From Tannerella forsythia (lineage in GTDB: Bacteria > Bacteroidota > Bacteroidia > Bacteroidales > Tannerellaceae): DNA of 57,315 nucleotides. Position numbers and translations under genes: made by a program. The stretch is from NCBI RefSeq assembly GCF_003860135.1, contig NZ_RQYN01000015.1, positions 1-57,315 of the forward strand. The letters are read 5' to 3'. This document shows, piece after piece, positions 26,343 to 34,533 of the stretch. The notes beneath the pieces are model-generated. The model ran no database searches and was not told where the DNA came from. It saw nothing but the letters and a program-made list of their open reading frames with translations. Numbering within the stretch: the stretch's first letter is position 1; the number at the start of each line of letters is the position of its first letter.

Positions 26343-27983
26343 TTATTTGCAGGCGCAAGAAGGTTTCAATTGCTTGAAGAAATCATTGCCTTTATTATCG
26401 ACGAGAATAAACGCCGGGAAATCTTCGACTTCGATTCTCCAGATCGCTTCCATGCCGAGTTCGGGATATTCGAGACATTCGACCTTCTTGATGCTTTCGA
26501 GCGCGAGCACGGCAGCCGGTCCGCCGATACTGCCAAGGTAGAAGCCCCCGTATTTCTTGCAGGCGTCGGTCACCTGCTGACTGCGGTTTCCTTTGGCGAT
26601 CATCACCATGCTTCCGCCGTGAGACTGGAAAAGATCGACGTACGAGTCCATACGTCCGGCCGTCGTCGGGCCGAACGAACCGGACGACATGCCCTTGGGC
26701 GTCTTCGCCGGTCCGGCGTAGTAGATCGGATGATCTTTGATATACTGCGGCAGCCCTTCTCCCTTGTCGATACGTTCTTTGAGCTTGGCGTGCGCGATAT
26801 CTCGCCCGACAATGATGGTGCCGGAAAGCGACAGGCGTGTCGAAACGGGGTACTTATCGAGCTGCTCGAGGATTTCAGCCATCGGACGGTTCAGGTCGAT
26901 TTTCACCGCGTTGCCTTCGCCGGCCTGACGCAGCGATTCGGGGATGAGGCGTCCGGGATTATCGTCGAGTTTCTCGATCCAGATACCGTCTTTATTGATC
27001 TTGGCCTTGATGTTGCGGTCGGCCGAGCACGAAACGCCCATTCCCACAGGGCACGACGCGCCGTGACGCGGCAAACGGATGATGCGAATATCGTGAGCGA
27101 AATATTTACCGCCGAACTGCGCGCCGAGACCGAATTTGTACGCTTCTTCGAGGACTTTCTTCTCCAGCTCGATATCGCGGAAGGCGCGGCCGCCTTCGTT
27201 GCCCGTTGTCGGGAGATTGTCGTAGTAATGCGTCGAAGCGAGTTTGACGGTCAGAAGGTTCTTCTCGGCCGATGTTCCGCCGATGACGAACGCGATATGG
27301 TAAGGCGGACAGGCAGCCGTACCGAGCGTCTTCATCTTTTCGACGAGGAAAGGTACGAGCGTGTCCGGATTCAGCAAGGCTTTCGTTTCCTGATACAGGT
27401 AGGTCTTATTCGCCGAGCCTCCTCCTTTGGTGACGCAGAGGAAATGATATTCCATCCCTTCGGTCGCTTCGATATCGATTTGCGCGGGCAGGTTGCATTT
27501 CGTATTCACCTCGTCGTACATGGTCAGGGGAGCATTCTGCGAATAGCGGAGGTTTTCTTCCGTATACGTTTTGAAGACGCCTTTCGAGAGCGCTTCTTCG
27601 TCGCAAAAGCCCGTCCATACCTGTTGCCCTTTTTCGCCGTGGATGATGGCTGTTCCCGTATCCTGACAAAGCGGGAGTTGTCCTTTACACGACACTTCGG
27701 CGTTGCGCAGGAAGGTCAGGGCAACGAACTTGTCGTTATCGCTCGCTTCGGGATCGGTTAAGATTTTCGCGACCTGCTCGTTGTGTTCGCGCCGTAACAG
27801 AAACGATACGTCACGAAAAGCCTGATTGGCCAAAAGGGTCAATGCTTCGGGCTCGATCTTGAGGATCGGATGTCCTTCAAACTCGCTGACCGAAACATGG
27901 TCTTTCGTCAGCAGATAATACTCCGTCGTGTCTTCTCCCAGCGGGAACGGCGGCTGATACTTGAATTCAGGTGTTGTTGCCAT
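26343..27983 (-). CDS. fumB: class I fumarate hydratase, [4Fe-4S] type
   Basis: The 546-aa protein is a full-length single-chain class I fumarase. Iron-sulfur and active-site segments are visible: [50 protein letters not shown]. The C-terminal domain holds [19 protein letters not shown] and [20 protein letters not shown]. It interconverts fumarate and malate in the cytosol; in anaerobic Bacteroidales it runs in the reductive direction toward fumarate for respiration. fumA and fumB cannot be told apart from sequence, so the symbol is nominal. A 42-bp palindromic array lies upstream of its promoter. Confidence 0.95.
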   Translation of the reverse strand: MATTPEFKYQPPFPLGEDTTEYYLLTKDHVSVSEFEGHPILKIEPEALTLLANQAFRDVSFLLRREHNEQVAKILTDPEASDNDKFVALTFLRNAEVSCKGQLPLCQDTGTAIIHGEKGQQVWTGFCDEEALSKGVFKTYTEENLRYSQNAPLTMYDEVNTKCNLPAQIDIEATEGMEYHFLCVTKGGGSANKTYLYQETKALLNPDTLVPFLVEKMKTLGTAACPPYHIAFVIGGTSAEKNLLTVKLASTHYYDNLPTTGNEGGRAFRDIELEKKVLEEAYKFGLGAQFGGKYFAHDIRIIRLPRHGASCPVGMGVSCSADRNIKAKINKDGIWIEKLDDNPGRLIPESLRQAGEGNAVKIDLNRPMAEILEQLDKYPVSTRLSLSGTIIVGRDIAHAKLKERIDKGEGLPQYIKDHPIYYAGPAKTPKGMSSGSFGPTTAGRMDSYVDLFQSHGGSMVMIAKGNRSQQVTDACKKYGGFYLGSIGGPAAVLALESIKKVECLEYPELGMEAIWRIEVEDFPAFILVDNKGNDFFKQLKPSCACK

Positions 27984-28036
27984 AATTTTATGCTCTGATT
28001 TTTACGTTAAATCGACATCAATAAATTTCCTGCCCA

Positions 28037-28044
28037 CAAAGATA
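28037..28044 (-). promoter_or_regulatory. candidate -7 element for the fumarase gene
   Basis: TATCTTTG on the minus strand lies 53 nt before the start codon. No clear TTTG is found 19-21 bp further upstream. The palindromic array starts about 80 bp upstream of this element, so proteins bound there could influence this promoter. Confidence 0.6.
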
Positions 28045-28120
28045 CATATAAGATTGAGAATGGAGAACGGTTAGCCGCGATATTTTCGGCCGTTGGCTTC
28101 TGGCCGTCGTTACCCGGTGA

Positions 28121-28335
28121 TTTAGGGGCGAAAAACCTCGTTGTTGTACAACAACAGGGTCAAACACGCTGTTTAACTGCCATTGTTGCACAACAACGGG
28201 TCAAAAACTGCTGTTTAGGGGTCATTGTTGTACAACAACGAGGGTAAAACAGCTGTTTAGGGGTCATTGTTGTGCAACAACGGGGCAAAAACAGCTGTTT
28301 GAATAGCATTGTTGTACAACAACGGGGTAGAATCG
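28121..28335. repeat. 42-bp tandem array with two palindromes per unit
   Basis: Four complete 42-bp units (28139, 28181, 28223, 28265) are flanked by partial units. Each has TTGTTGTACAACAA, a perfect 14-bp palindrome (central variants TTGTTGCACAACAA and TTGTTGTGCAACAA). In most units AAACAGCTGTTT, a 12-bp palindrome, follows about 10 bp later. The unit ends in TTTAGGGGTC. The array lies between the response-regulator stop and the fumarase promoter. The minus strand reads as 14-residue repeats (CCTTMTPKQLFYPR) because 42 is divisible by three. Confidence 0.9.
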
Positions 28336-28362
28336 GACATTTTGTCATGTTTTCGCTTGCCG

Positions 28363-29052
28363 TCAGTACGTCAATTTGAGTCCGACGCCTCGCACGGTTA
28401 CGATGGAAACGCGTTCGTCTCCGACGAAATAGTTGCGCAATCGTGTAACGAATACGTCCAGACTGCGCGAAGTGAAATAATCGGCTTCGGGCCAGAATCG
28501 TTCGAGAATGGCTTCGCGTCTGACGGTTTCGTTCCGGTGCTCGCATAAGAGTTGCAGGATCTGTGTTTCGCGCGGGCTGAGCGAAATCGTTTTTCCGTCC
28601 TTGTCATGCAGTTCCGATTTCGACGCGTCGAACCGGAAGCTGCCCAGCGTAAACTGTGATGTGGTATCTTTGGTCCGTTCGCTGTTCCGTGTCCTGAGCA
28701 TCGCCCGGATGTGCGCGTCAAGTTCTTCCGGGATGTACGGTTTCTTGATGTAATTATTGGCGCCGACCTGATAGCCGTATGTCAAATCTTTGGGCGAAAG
28801 GAGTCCCGAAGCGAAAATAATCGGTGTCCGGCCGTCTGTCTGGCGAATTTTCGAGACCATTTCGAAGCCGTTCATCACGGGCATTTCGATATCGGAGACG
28901 ATGATATCCGGCGTCTGTTCTTTCCATTGCCGCAAGCCCTCTTGACCGTTCACGGCCGTGAGGACTTCGTAGCCGCCAATCATATCTTCCAATCCGCTGC
29001 GCACCATGTAGAGCAGTTGGGCATCGTCTTCGATCAGTAGGAGTTTAATCAT
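28363..29052 (-). CDS. OmpR-type response regulator
   Basis: The 229-aa protein has an N-terminal receiver domain with the acidic pair IEDD (residues 7-10), phospho-acceptor Asp54 (IVSDIEMP) and conserved Lys (YIKKPYIPEEL). A C-terminal winged-helix DNA-binding domain follows (LSPRETQILQLLCEHRNETV, SRSLDVFVTRLRNYF). It overlaps the upstream histidine kinase gene by 4 nt (ATGA), so the two form a coupled two-component system. The layout resembles Bacteroides RprY/RprX, but orthology is not established. Targets are unknown. Confidence 0.94.
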   Translation of the reverse strand: MIKLLLIEDDAQLLYMVRSGLEDMIGGYEVLTAVNGQEGLRQWKEQTPDIIVSDIEMPVMNGFEMVSKIRQTDGRTPIIFASGLLSPKDLTYGYQVGANNYIKKPYIPEELDAHIRAMLRTRNSERTKDTTSQFTLGSFRFDASKSELHDKDGKTISLSPRETQILQLLCEHRNETVRREAILERFWPEADYFTSRSLDVFVTRLRNYFVGDERVSIVTVRGVGLKLTY

Positions 29053-30392
29053 GCTGTTTCGGGGGTTAATTGAAAGGATATTTCTTGCATCAGGTGGGGG
29101 AAGATCAGCGTAAATTCACTGCCTTGTCCTTCGATGCTCTCTACTTCTACGCTTCCGCCGTGCGCCTGCATGACTTGCTGCACGTAGGTCAGTCCCAGTC
29201 CGAAGCCGGTCGCTCCTCCGCGCAGCGAGCGTTTGTTGGCGGCCGAGGCGCGTTCGAATTTTTCGAAAATCAGCGCCTGATCTTTTAGCGGGATGCCGAA
29301 TCCGTTGTCCGAAACGCTGATTCTGGTCTCGTTCGGAGTGGTCCGGCACGATAGATCGATATGTACGGAGTCGCCGGAATATTTGACGGCGTTGTCGATC
29401 AGATTGCTGATGATTTCACGCAAATGTACCGGATCGGCATAGACTTGCTCCGTTTCCGGACAATGTACTTCGAACGTAATCTTTTTGTCCGTACGGATCG
29501 AGAGGTTGCGTGCCAGCTCTTCGATCATCGGCTTCAAGGGTACCTCGGTACGGTCGAGGATCAGTTTGTCTTCTTCTATTTTCGCAAGCGTCAAAACTTT
29601 ATCACTCAACGAAAGCAAATGATGACATTTATCTTCTATGATGTCGAAATGTTTCTTTTTCTTCTCCGTATCGTGATCGATCTTACCGCTGCTCAGAATT
29701 CTCGTTCCCATCAGGATGGTATTCAGCGGCGTTTTCATGTCATGCACCATCGCGTTCGAGAAAGTTCTGCGTAATTGGGCGATCCGGTTTTGGGTGATGA
29801 TGATTTTAATCTGATAGGCAATCCCCCATACGATAAAAATCATGGAGATCAAGGAACCGAACAGAAGCAACCCCAGCCGATTGAGGACGTTCCTGTGAGG
29901 TGAAACGATAACGGCGCGAAGTGCTTCGGTACTGTCTCGGCGGAGGAGCGCAGGCTCCGTCTCGACCGTGCCCCACCATGCGCGAAACGTGGGGTCGGTG
30001 CTCTCCAATACTTCGCCCGTACGCAGATTGATTTTGTCGATAATCGTTTTTGTATGGATATTCTCGGCAATCAGAAAAGTTTGGTAAATCGAATCGAACT
30101 GTGTCAGTGAAACGGGAATATTATACTTGATAAGAGCTTCCTGAACTGGGATGAAATCTTCTCTTCCATTTTCTTTTAATCCTCCACCAACAATCCTCGC
30201 CCCTTCCGGAAGTCTTCCACTTTCCAACCGAGTGATTACATCCCTATGTACGGCTGTTTCTATTGTTTCATTATACGTTTTTTCTAGATGAGTGTACAAT
30301 GTCCGATACGTATAAACCGACCACACCGTTTGCAGGCTAAGCAGTACAAGTAACGATGCCGCTGTTACAATCTTAGGGTTTCTTGTATTCAT
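29049..30392 (-). CDS. membrane sensor histidine kinase
   Basis: The 447-aa protein has two membrane segments (about residues 8-28 and 174-198) enclosing a periplasmic sensor region of about 145 residues. Then come a dimerisation/phospho-acceptor domain with His227 (VHDMKTPLNTI) and a HATPase domain with N box (IISNLIDNAVKYSG), G1 box (SDNGFGIP), F box and G2 box (GATGFGLGLTYVQ). It phosphorylates the response regulator encoded just downstream. The periplasmic signal is unknown. A consensus promoter lies about 28 nt upstream. Confidence 0.95.
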   Translation of the reverse strand: MNTRNPKIVTAASLLVLLSLQTVWSVYTYRTLYTHLEKTYNETIETAVHRDVITRLESGRLPEGARIVGGGLKENGREDFIPVQEALIKYNIPVSLTQFDSIYQTFLIAENIHTKTIIDKINLRTGEVLESTDPTFRAWWGTVETEPALLRRDSTEALRAVIVSPHRNVLNRLGLLLFGSLISMIFIVWGIAYQIKIIITQNRIAQLRRTFSNAMVHDMKTPLNTILMGTRILSSGKIDHDTEKKKKHFDIIEDKCHHLLSLSDKVLTLAKIEEDKLILDRTEVPLKPMIEELARNLSIRTDKKITFEVHCPETEQVYADPVHLREIISNLIDNAVKYSGDSVHIDLSCRTTPNETRISVSDNGFGIPLKDQALIFEKFERASAANKRSLRGGATGFGLGLTYVQQVMQAHGGSVEVESIEGQGSEFTLIFPHLMQEISFQLTPETA

Positions 30393-30419
30393 GATATCAT
30401 GGCATAAATAAAGATGTTA

Positions 30420-30452
30420 CAAAGATATAAAACATCTTTTCAATCGAACAAA
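30420..30452 (-). promoter_or_regulatory. consensus promoter for the two-component operon
   Basis: On the minus strand TTTG (30449-30452) and TATCTTTG (30420-30427) are separated by 21 bp, a full match to the Bacteroidetes consensus. The leader would be about 25 nt. Confidence 0.75.
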
Positions 30453-30608
30453 TTTTTCAGGCGGAAAAAAAACAACCGGCCCCTAATGATGAGAAACCTT
30501 ATGTCGCCATGAGACAAATAAGGAAGTCGACTGAAACGTTTTCGTTCCACCCTGAAACATTAACGTAAAAATAACGTAGCGTTAACATAGCGACGTAAAA
30601 AACCGTTT

Positions 30609-30616
30609 TATTTTTG
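30609..30616 (+). promoter_or_regulatory. candidate -7 element for the tandem microprotein genes
   Basis: TATTTTTG followed by C lies about 54 nt before the first of three 43-codon frames. The -33 position holds no TTTG. Divergent from the two-component operon, about 160 bp away. Confidence 0.5.
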
Positions 30617-30669
30617 CGATATGAATCGGAAATGATTCGATTGTGAGCGTAGAAAACGAAATACATATA

Positions 30670-30801
30670 ATGATGATACTTATAGTGATTGGTGCATGTC
30701 TTCTTACATTAGCTATACCATGCAAGAATAAAAAGATGAAATATCCATTATTGGCATGTTCGCTGGTCCTATTGATTTTAAGCATGTTCGTGGATATATA
30801 A
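30670..30801 (+). CDS. 43-aa membrane microprotein (first of three)
   Basis: The frame begins ATGATG (MMILIVIGACLLTLAIPCKN) and ends FVDI TAA. It has two hydrophobic stretches (residues 2-17 and 26-42) separated by a lysine-rich turn KNKKMK, so it looks like a two-pass hairpin membrane protein. A -7 element precedes it by 54 nt. The support is its membrane pattern and position in a row with two further frames of exactly the same length. Confidence 0.5.
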   Translation: MMILIVIGACLLTLAIPCKNKKMKYPLLACSLVLLILSMFVDI

Positions 30802-30934
30802 ACAGATGGTTGATGTGTGTTATGATGACGTAATAAATACCATATCAAAAAAAACGTATTGCAGAGCGAGATCGTTGAAATCTTTTTTTTAATTTTGTGT
30901 CAATAATAAATGTCTAACAATAAAAAAGGAACGG

Positions 30935-31066
30935 ATGAAACAGTGTATTTTTAGAAAAGAGACGAATGCGGATAAGGCACTCGTGATTTTGTTCTGCCTG
31001 TCCATTATCATTTATGTGACCGGCGAAATAGCATACCAATTCGGACAAGCTTTAGCTGCGGGGTAA
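30935..31066 (+). CDS. 43-aa membrane microprotein (second of three)
   Basis: The frame begins MKQCIFRKETNADKALVILF and ends AYQFGQALAAG TAA. It has a polar N-terminus and one hydrophobic helix (about residues 14-29). The C-terminal pattern Y-x-x-x-F-x-x-G-x-A resembles the third frame (VEAFKAGMDF). An AAAAAAGGAACGG stretch just before the ATG could serve as a ribosome site. The family is not recognised. Confidence 0.55.
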   Translation: MKQCIFRKETNADKALVILFCLSIIIYVTGEIAYQFGQALAAG

Positions 31067-31128
31067 AAGCTTCGCGTAGTCCCTCTGAATGATTTTTTAA
31101 GTAGAACTATAAAGCTTTAATTTAGAAC

Positions 31129-31260
31129 ATGAAAAAAACAACTTGGAAAACGGTCTTGATTATCCTTGGGGTATGGGTGTTGTACGATATCATCAGCAAC
31201 TTACCTGAGAGTGTCGAAGCTTTTAAAGCCGGCATGGATTTCTGCATGAATATGTTATAA
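31129..31260 (+). CDS. 43-aa membrane microprotein (third of three)
   Basis: The frame begins MKKTTWKTVLIILGVWVLYD and ends DFCMNML TAA. It has a basic start, one membrane helix (about residues 7-22), then an amphipathic tail with an AFKAGMDF motif similar to FGQALAAG in the previous frame. A hairpin terminator follows at 31299, which supports a short transcript ending here. Confidence 0.55.
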   Translation: MKKTTWKTVLIILGVWVLYDIISNLPESVEAFKAGMDFCMNML

Positions 31261-31298
31261 TCGGTATATTATAACCGATAAAGATTTATGAATGCTTA

Positions 31299-31337
31299 AA
31301 AGAAGCAAGACGCGACGTGTTTTGCTTCTTGTTTTAT
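31299..31337 (+). terminator. intrinsic terminator after the microprotein genes
   Basis: A stem AAGAAGCAA (31300-31308) pairs with TTGCTTCTT (31322-31330) around a 13-nt loop and is followed by GTTTTATT. The start codon of the DUF5686 gene lies only 12 nt after the T-run, so that gene may depend on readthrough or on a promoter not seen here. Confidence 0.75.
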
Positions 31338-31348
31338 TGTCCTGATGT

Positions 31349-33697
31349 ATGGCTTCACGTGTATTTACCACCATCTTTTCCAGAAGATTACAGACTGTTC
31401 TTTGGGTGCTTTTCGTCGTGCCGACGTTGCTGTACGGTCAAGCTCGTTCGGCCATTACGGGAAGCGTCGTAGATGAGCATAACCGGCCGCTTCCGAATGT
31501 GAACCTTTTCTTCAAACAGGCAAAAAGAGGAACCGTCACGAACTCCGACGGGCAATTCCGACTTCGGCTGCCCGAAACACGCGATACGCTGACCGCATCG
31601 TGTATCGGGTACGAAACGCAGGCCATACCCATAGCGCAGAACAGGTTTACTTTGTCCATTCGATTAGTTCCCGCCGATGTACCACTGAACGAAGTCATCG
31701 TTACGAATCTTTCGGCTCGCGAGCTGTTACAAAAAGCGATCGAGAAAATCCCGCAAAACTATCCGCAAACCGAATTTCTGACAAACATATTTTATCGTGC
31801 CAAGATAAATGACCCGGCAACCGACTCGCTGTTGTATGCCGAAGAAGCAGCCATAGAGCAGATCAAATCGTACCGGCGAAAGGCGAAGGATCGGACGTTC
31901 TTAGTTCGAAATCGCAATTTCAATTTCGACAAAGGACGCCGACGTATCAGCGGTATGGGACTTTTCGACTATGTGAAAGTATTGAACGATCAGCGGGAAG
32001 TTAGTCGTAAAAATCAGTTGACTTACGGACCTTTCAGCAGTTATGACAACCGAAGCGTGTATGTAGTAGAACTGAATAAAGATGCGAAAAATAGAAGGAG
32101 CACTGTCGGGCGGTTTTATATCGATACGGACGACTTGGCCTTTGTGCGTGTGGAGTTAAGCGATGGCCAAAAGCGACATATTACGCAATATAAGAAGATG
32201 GACAGCCTTTATTTTCTAACATCCAGTTATATGTATAATATGGATCGGGGAGCGGAAAGCGATATGAAAGTCTCGGCCGAATGGGTGCTGACAGAAATGA
32301 ATCGGACATTCCGTCCTGAAGATATTCAAGGAGTTTTTATTCGTGATGAAGAGAATGAGATTCTTCATTCGACTCCTCTCGCCGAAGAGGATACGGCTTT
32401 CTGGAAGGCTCATAACCAAACCTTGCCCGATCGATCTATGCAGCATAAGATGGCCGGATATGCTTCCCGACAACTCGTATCCGGTGACGCTTCCACATCG
32501 AAGGCCGGAGAAACGGTATATAAAAGGCTCTATAGCCCAAATCTGACGCTGTCCGTATCGACTCAGTTTCCCAACGATATGCATCTATTGGCACGGAATG
32601 CTACATCGATTAATCAACTTGCCAATTATACATTCCAACATAGAACAGGCAATCTGTATGTGGGGCTAGCCCTCTCTGCCGCACTTCATTATTCCATCAT
32701 CGCCCCATGGGAAGAGATTGCTGTCGAGCAGCAGCTTCTCTCAGGCAAAGGTCTAAAGATGCGCTACCATCCTTTTGCATTTAATTCGTTCGGCCGTTCA
32801 TACCATTACGGTGTTCCTGTTTCTCAGATGGATCGTTTGAAGACAGAGGATTATACAGATTTTATGCGTTTGCATACTGTGCGTAGCGAATACCGGTATG
32901 TTAAAGCGCGAATGCAGGAGGAGGAAATCGTACGTGTCGATACGCGAGATCGGAACAATCTCCTCGATTACCTCCGATACTATTCTCTCGATCTGCTTTA
33001 TAATCGGATGTATTCCGTTTCGTGGACACCGCTCAAAGATATCGTAGTCGAAAAGCACAATGAATCCGAAACTCCTTTGATTGTCGATGTAAATAAAAGT
33101 TGGGTGAAGTACCTGTTTGAACCGGAGACTCCATTCTCCGCACACATTACCCGCTCGTCACTGTCAGATGAAGCACAGCGTTATTTGCGGCGATCGTCCT
33201 ATCTTTCATGGCTTAACTTGTGCTCGTTACCACTCTTCGGAGTCAGTAGAATACCCCTCGGCAGACATTGGCAAGGCTCGTTCAGTTTGGGCTATCTCCG
33301 CACTCCTTTCGGCGAACAGATGGAGCAGAATATATGGTTATCATACAAGCGCCAATTGCACGGCGTATTCGTACGAAAATATGTGAATCATGAGAAAACG
33401 GGTTGGGGGCTGGGCTATAAACTATACGACGTCTCATTGAACCGACACCTGCATCTCACATCCAACATCGATTACTGGTTGCAACCTGCTAACCTGAGAT
33501 TTTACGACCGGACGTTCAGAAGCGGTTTTCGTATAGGGCAGGAACTTGAATATCGGCTGTTGTATAATCGCTATACAAAGCAGAATCGTCTGTCGATCTT
33601 TTTGGGCTATGATTATAAAACAAAAGGTTACGTCCCCGACAATCTGCGCACCGAGGCTTCTTTCAGACTTAATGCCGGTTGTAAGATCAACTTCTGA
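31349..33697 (+). CDS. DUF5686-type outer-membrane protein with carboxypeptidase-like domain
   Basis: The 782-aa protein has a signal peptide of about 32 residues (VLWVLFVVPTLLYGQA). A carboxypeptidase-regulatory-like domain follows (ITGSVVDEHNRPLPNVNLFF ... TLTASCIGYETQAI, about residues 36-110), as is common before Bacteroidetes outer-membrane barrels. The rest matches the DUF5686 layout: a helical linker starting LSARELLQKAIEKIPQNYP and a beta-rich barrel ending FRLNAGCKINF. It lacks a TonB plug. The role is unknown; surface assembly or transport is possible. Confidence 0.85.
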   Translation: MASRVFTTIFSRRLQTVLWVLFVVPTLLYGQARSAITGSVVDEHNRPLPNVNLFFKQAKRGTVTNSDGQFRLRLPETRDTLTASCIGYETQAIPIAQNRFTLSIRLVPADVPLNEVIVTNLSARELLQKAIEKIPQNYPQTEFLTNIFYRAKINDPATDSLLYAEEAAIEQIKSYRRKAKDRTFLVRNRNFNFDKGRRRISGMGLFDYVKVLNDQREVSRKNQLTYGPFSSYDNRSVYVVELNKDAKNRRSTVGRFYIDTDDLAFVRVELSDGQKRHITQYKKMDSLYFLTSSYMYNMDRGAESDMKVSAEWVLTEMNRTFRPEDIQGVFIRDEENEILHSTPLAEEDTAFWKAHNQTLPDRSMQHKMAGYASRQLVSGDASTSKAGETVYKRLYSPNLTLSVSTQFPNDMHLLARNATSINQLANYTFQHRTGNLYVGLALSAALHYSIIAPWEEIAVEQQLLSGKGLKMRYHPFAFNSFGRSYHYGVPVSQMDRLKTEDYTDFMRLHTVRSEYRYVKARMQEEEIVRVDTRDRNNLLDYLRYYSLDLLYNRMYSVSWTPLKDIVVEKHNESETPLIVDVNKSWVKYLFEPETPFSAHITRSSLSDEAQRYLRRSSYLSWLNLCSLPLFGVSRIPLGRHWQGSFSLGYLRTPFGEQMEQNIWLSYKRQLHGVFVRKYVNHEKTGWGLGYKLYDVSLNRHLHLTSNIDYWLQPANLRFYDRTFRSGFRIGQELEYRLLYNRYTKQNRLSIFLGYDYKTKGYVPDNLRTEASFRLNAGCKINF

Positions 33698-33821
33698 AAA
33701 AAATAAGAGACCGATCAATAGATCTATTCATGATCCGTGCGCGGGGAGATGACGATATCTCACCGGACAATCAGATGAAAGTACCTGACGATTTCATCCC
33801 ATTCATTACCCTTATTTCTGC

Positions 33822-34481
33822 TCAAAGATGAGAAGGAAAGCCCCCTTCCTTTAAGATATCGATCAGAATCGGTTGGGCCCCGCTGACGAAGCATTCGACG
33901 GCAATCACCATCAGAATCAAGCCCATCAGACGCATCATGACGTTATTCCCTGTTTCTCCGAGCACTTTAACAAGACGAGTTGAGGCGCTGAGCATGAAAA
34001 AAGCGAAGAGATAGATGAGGGCTACGATTCCGATTAACACGCCTTTCATCTCGATGGTATGCGCGTCCTGCATCAGAACGATGGCATTGGCAATCGCTCC
34101 CGGCCCGCAGAGCATCGGGATGCCGAGCGGCGTAATGGAGATGTCGTTGGCGTATGTTTTGATTTCCTCATCTTTCAGGCGGAGCGAAGTATAACGCGCC
34201 TGCAACATATCGAATCCGATTTTGAAGATAATCACTCCTCCGGCGATGCGAAAGCCATTCGTCGAAATTCCGAAGAATTTGAATAAAAACTGACCGGAAA
34301 AAATGAAGACCATCAGGGTGAGAAAGGCGACGATGGTGGCGCGGCGCACAATGGCGCGGCGTTCCTTCTCGGTCATACCGTTTGTCATGGTCAGGAAGAC
34401 GGGCATCGTTCCTAACGGGTTCGTCAGTGTAAAGAAAGAGGTGAAACAGAGTAAAGCAAAAGGCAAAAGTCCTGAGTCCAT
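33822..34481 (-). CDS. MarC-family inner-membrane protein
   Basis: The 219-aa protein has six predicted membrane helices and the MarC signature elements: FFTLTNPLGTMPVFLTMT near the start, FKFFGISTNGFRIAGGVIIF, and ISITPLGIPMLCGPGAIAN in the middle. Named after E. coli MarC; the transported substrate of the family is not settled. It lies 52 nt past the fucosidase stop on the same strand and may share its transcript. Confidence 0.94.
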   Translation of the reverse strand: MDSGLLPFALLCFTSFFTLTNPLGTMPVFLTMTNGMTEKERRAIVRRATIVAFLTLMVFIFSGQFLFKFFGISTNGFRIAGGVIIFKIGFDMLQARYTSLRLKDEEIKTYANDISITPLGIPMLCGPGAIANAIVLMQDAHTIEMKGVLIGIVALIYLFAFFMLSASTRLVKVLGETGNNVMMRLMGLILMVIAVECFVSGAQPILIDILKEGGFPSHL

Positions 34482-34533
34482 TCTTATGAATTATTTATAT
34501 GGCTGGAAAAAACGTTTTTCTATTCTCATGTTG

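Noticed and set aside
26271-27761. 496-aa plus-strand open frame
   Set aside because: It lies wholly antisense to the well-supported fumarase gene; an arginine-rich shadow frame typical of GC-biased codon use.
28121-28335. CRISPR array
   Set aside because: The whole 42-bp unit is conserved, with no unique spacers of constant length, and there are no cas genes. The same applies to the arrays at 15568 and 43968.
28160-28546. Minus-strand coding frame with 14-residue repeats (CCTTMTPKQLFYPR)
   Set aside because: It starts inside the response-regulator gene in another frame, follows mechanically from a 42-bp repeat, and has no start site of its own with a good context. Not listed as a gene, but not excluded as a peptide.
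31349-33697. TonB-dependent receptor
   Set aside because: It has the carboxypeptidase-like N-terminal domain but no TonB box or plug; the pattern fits DUF5686.
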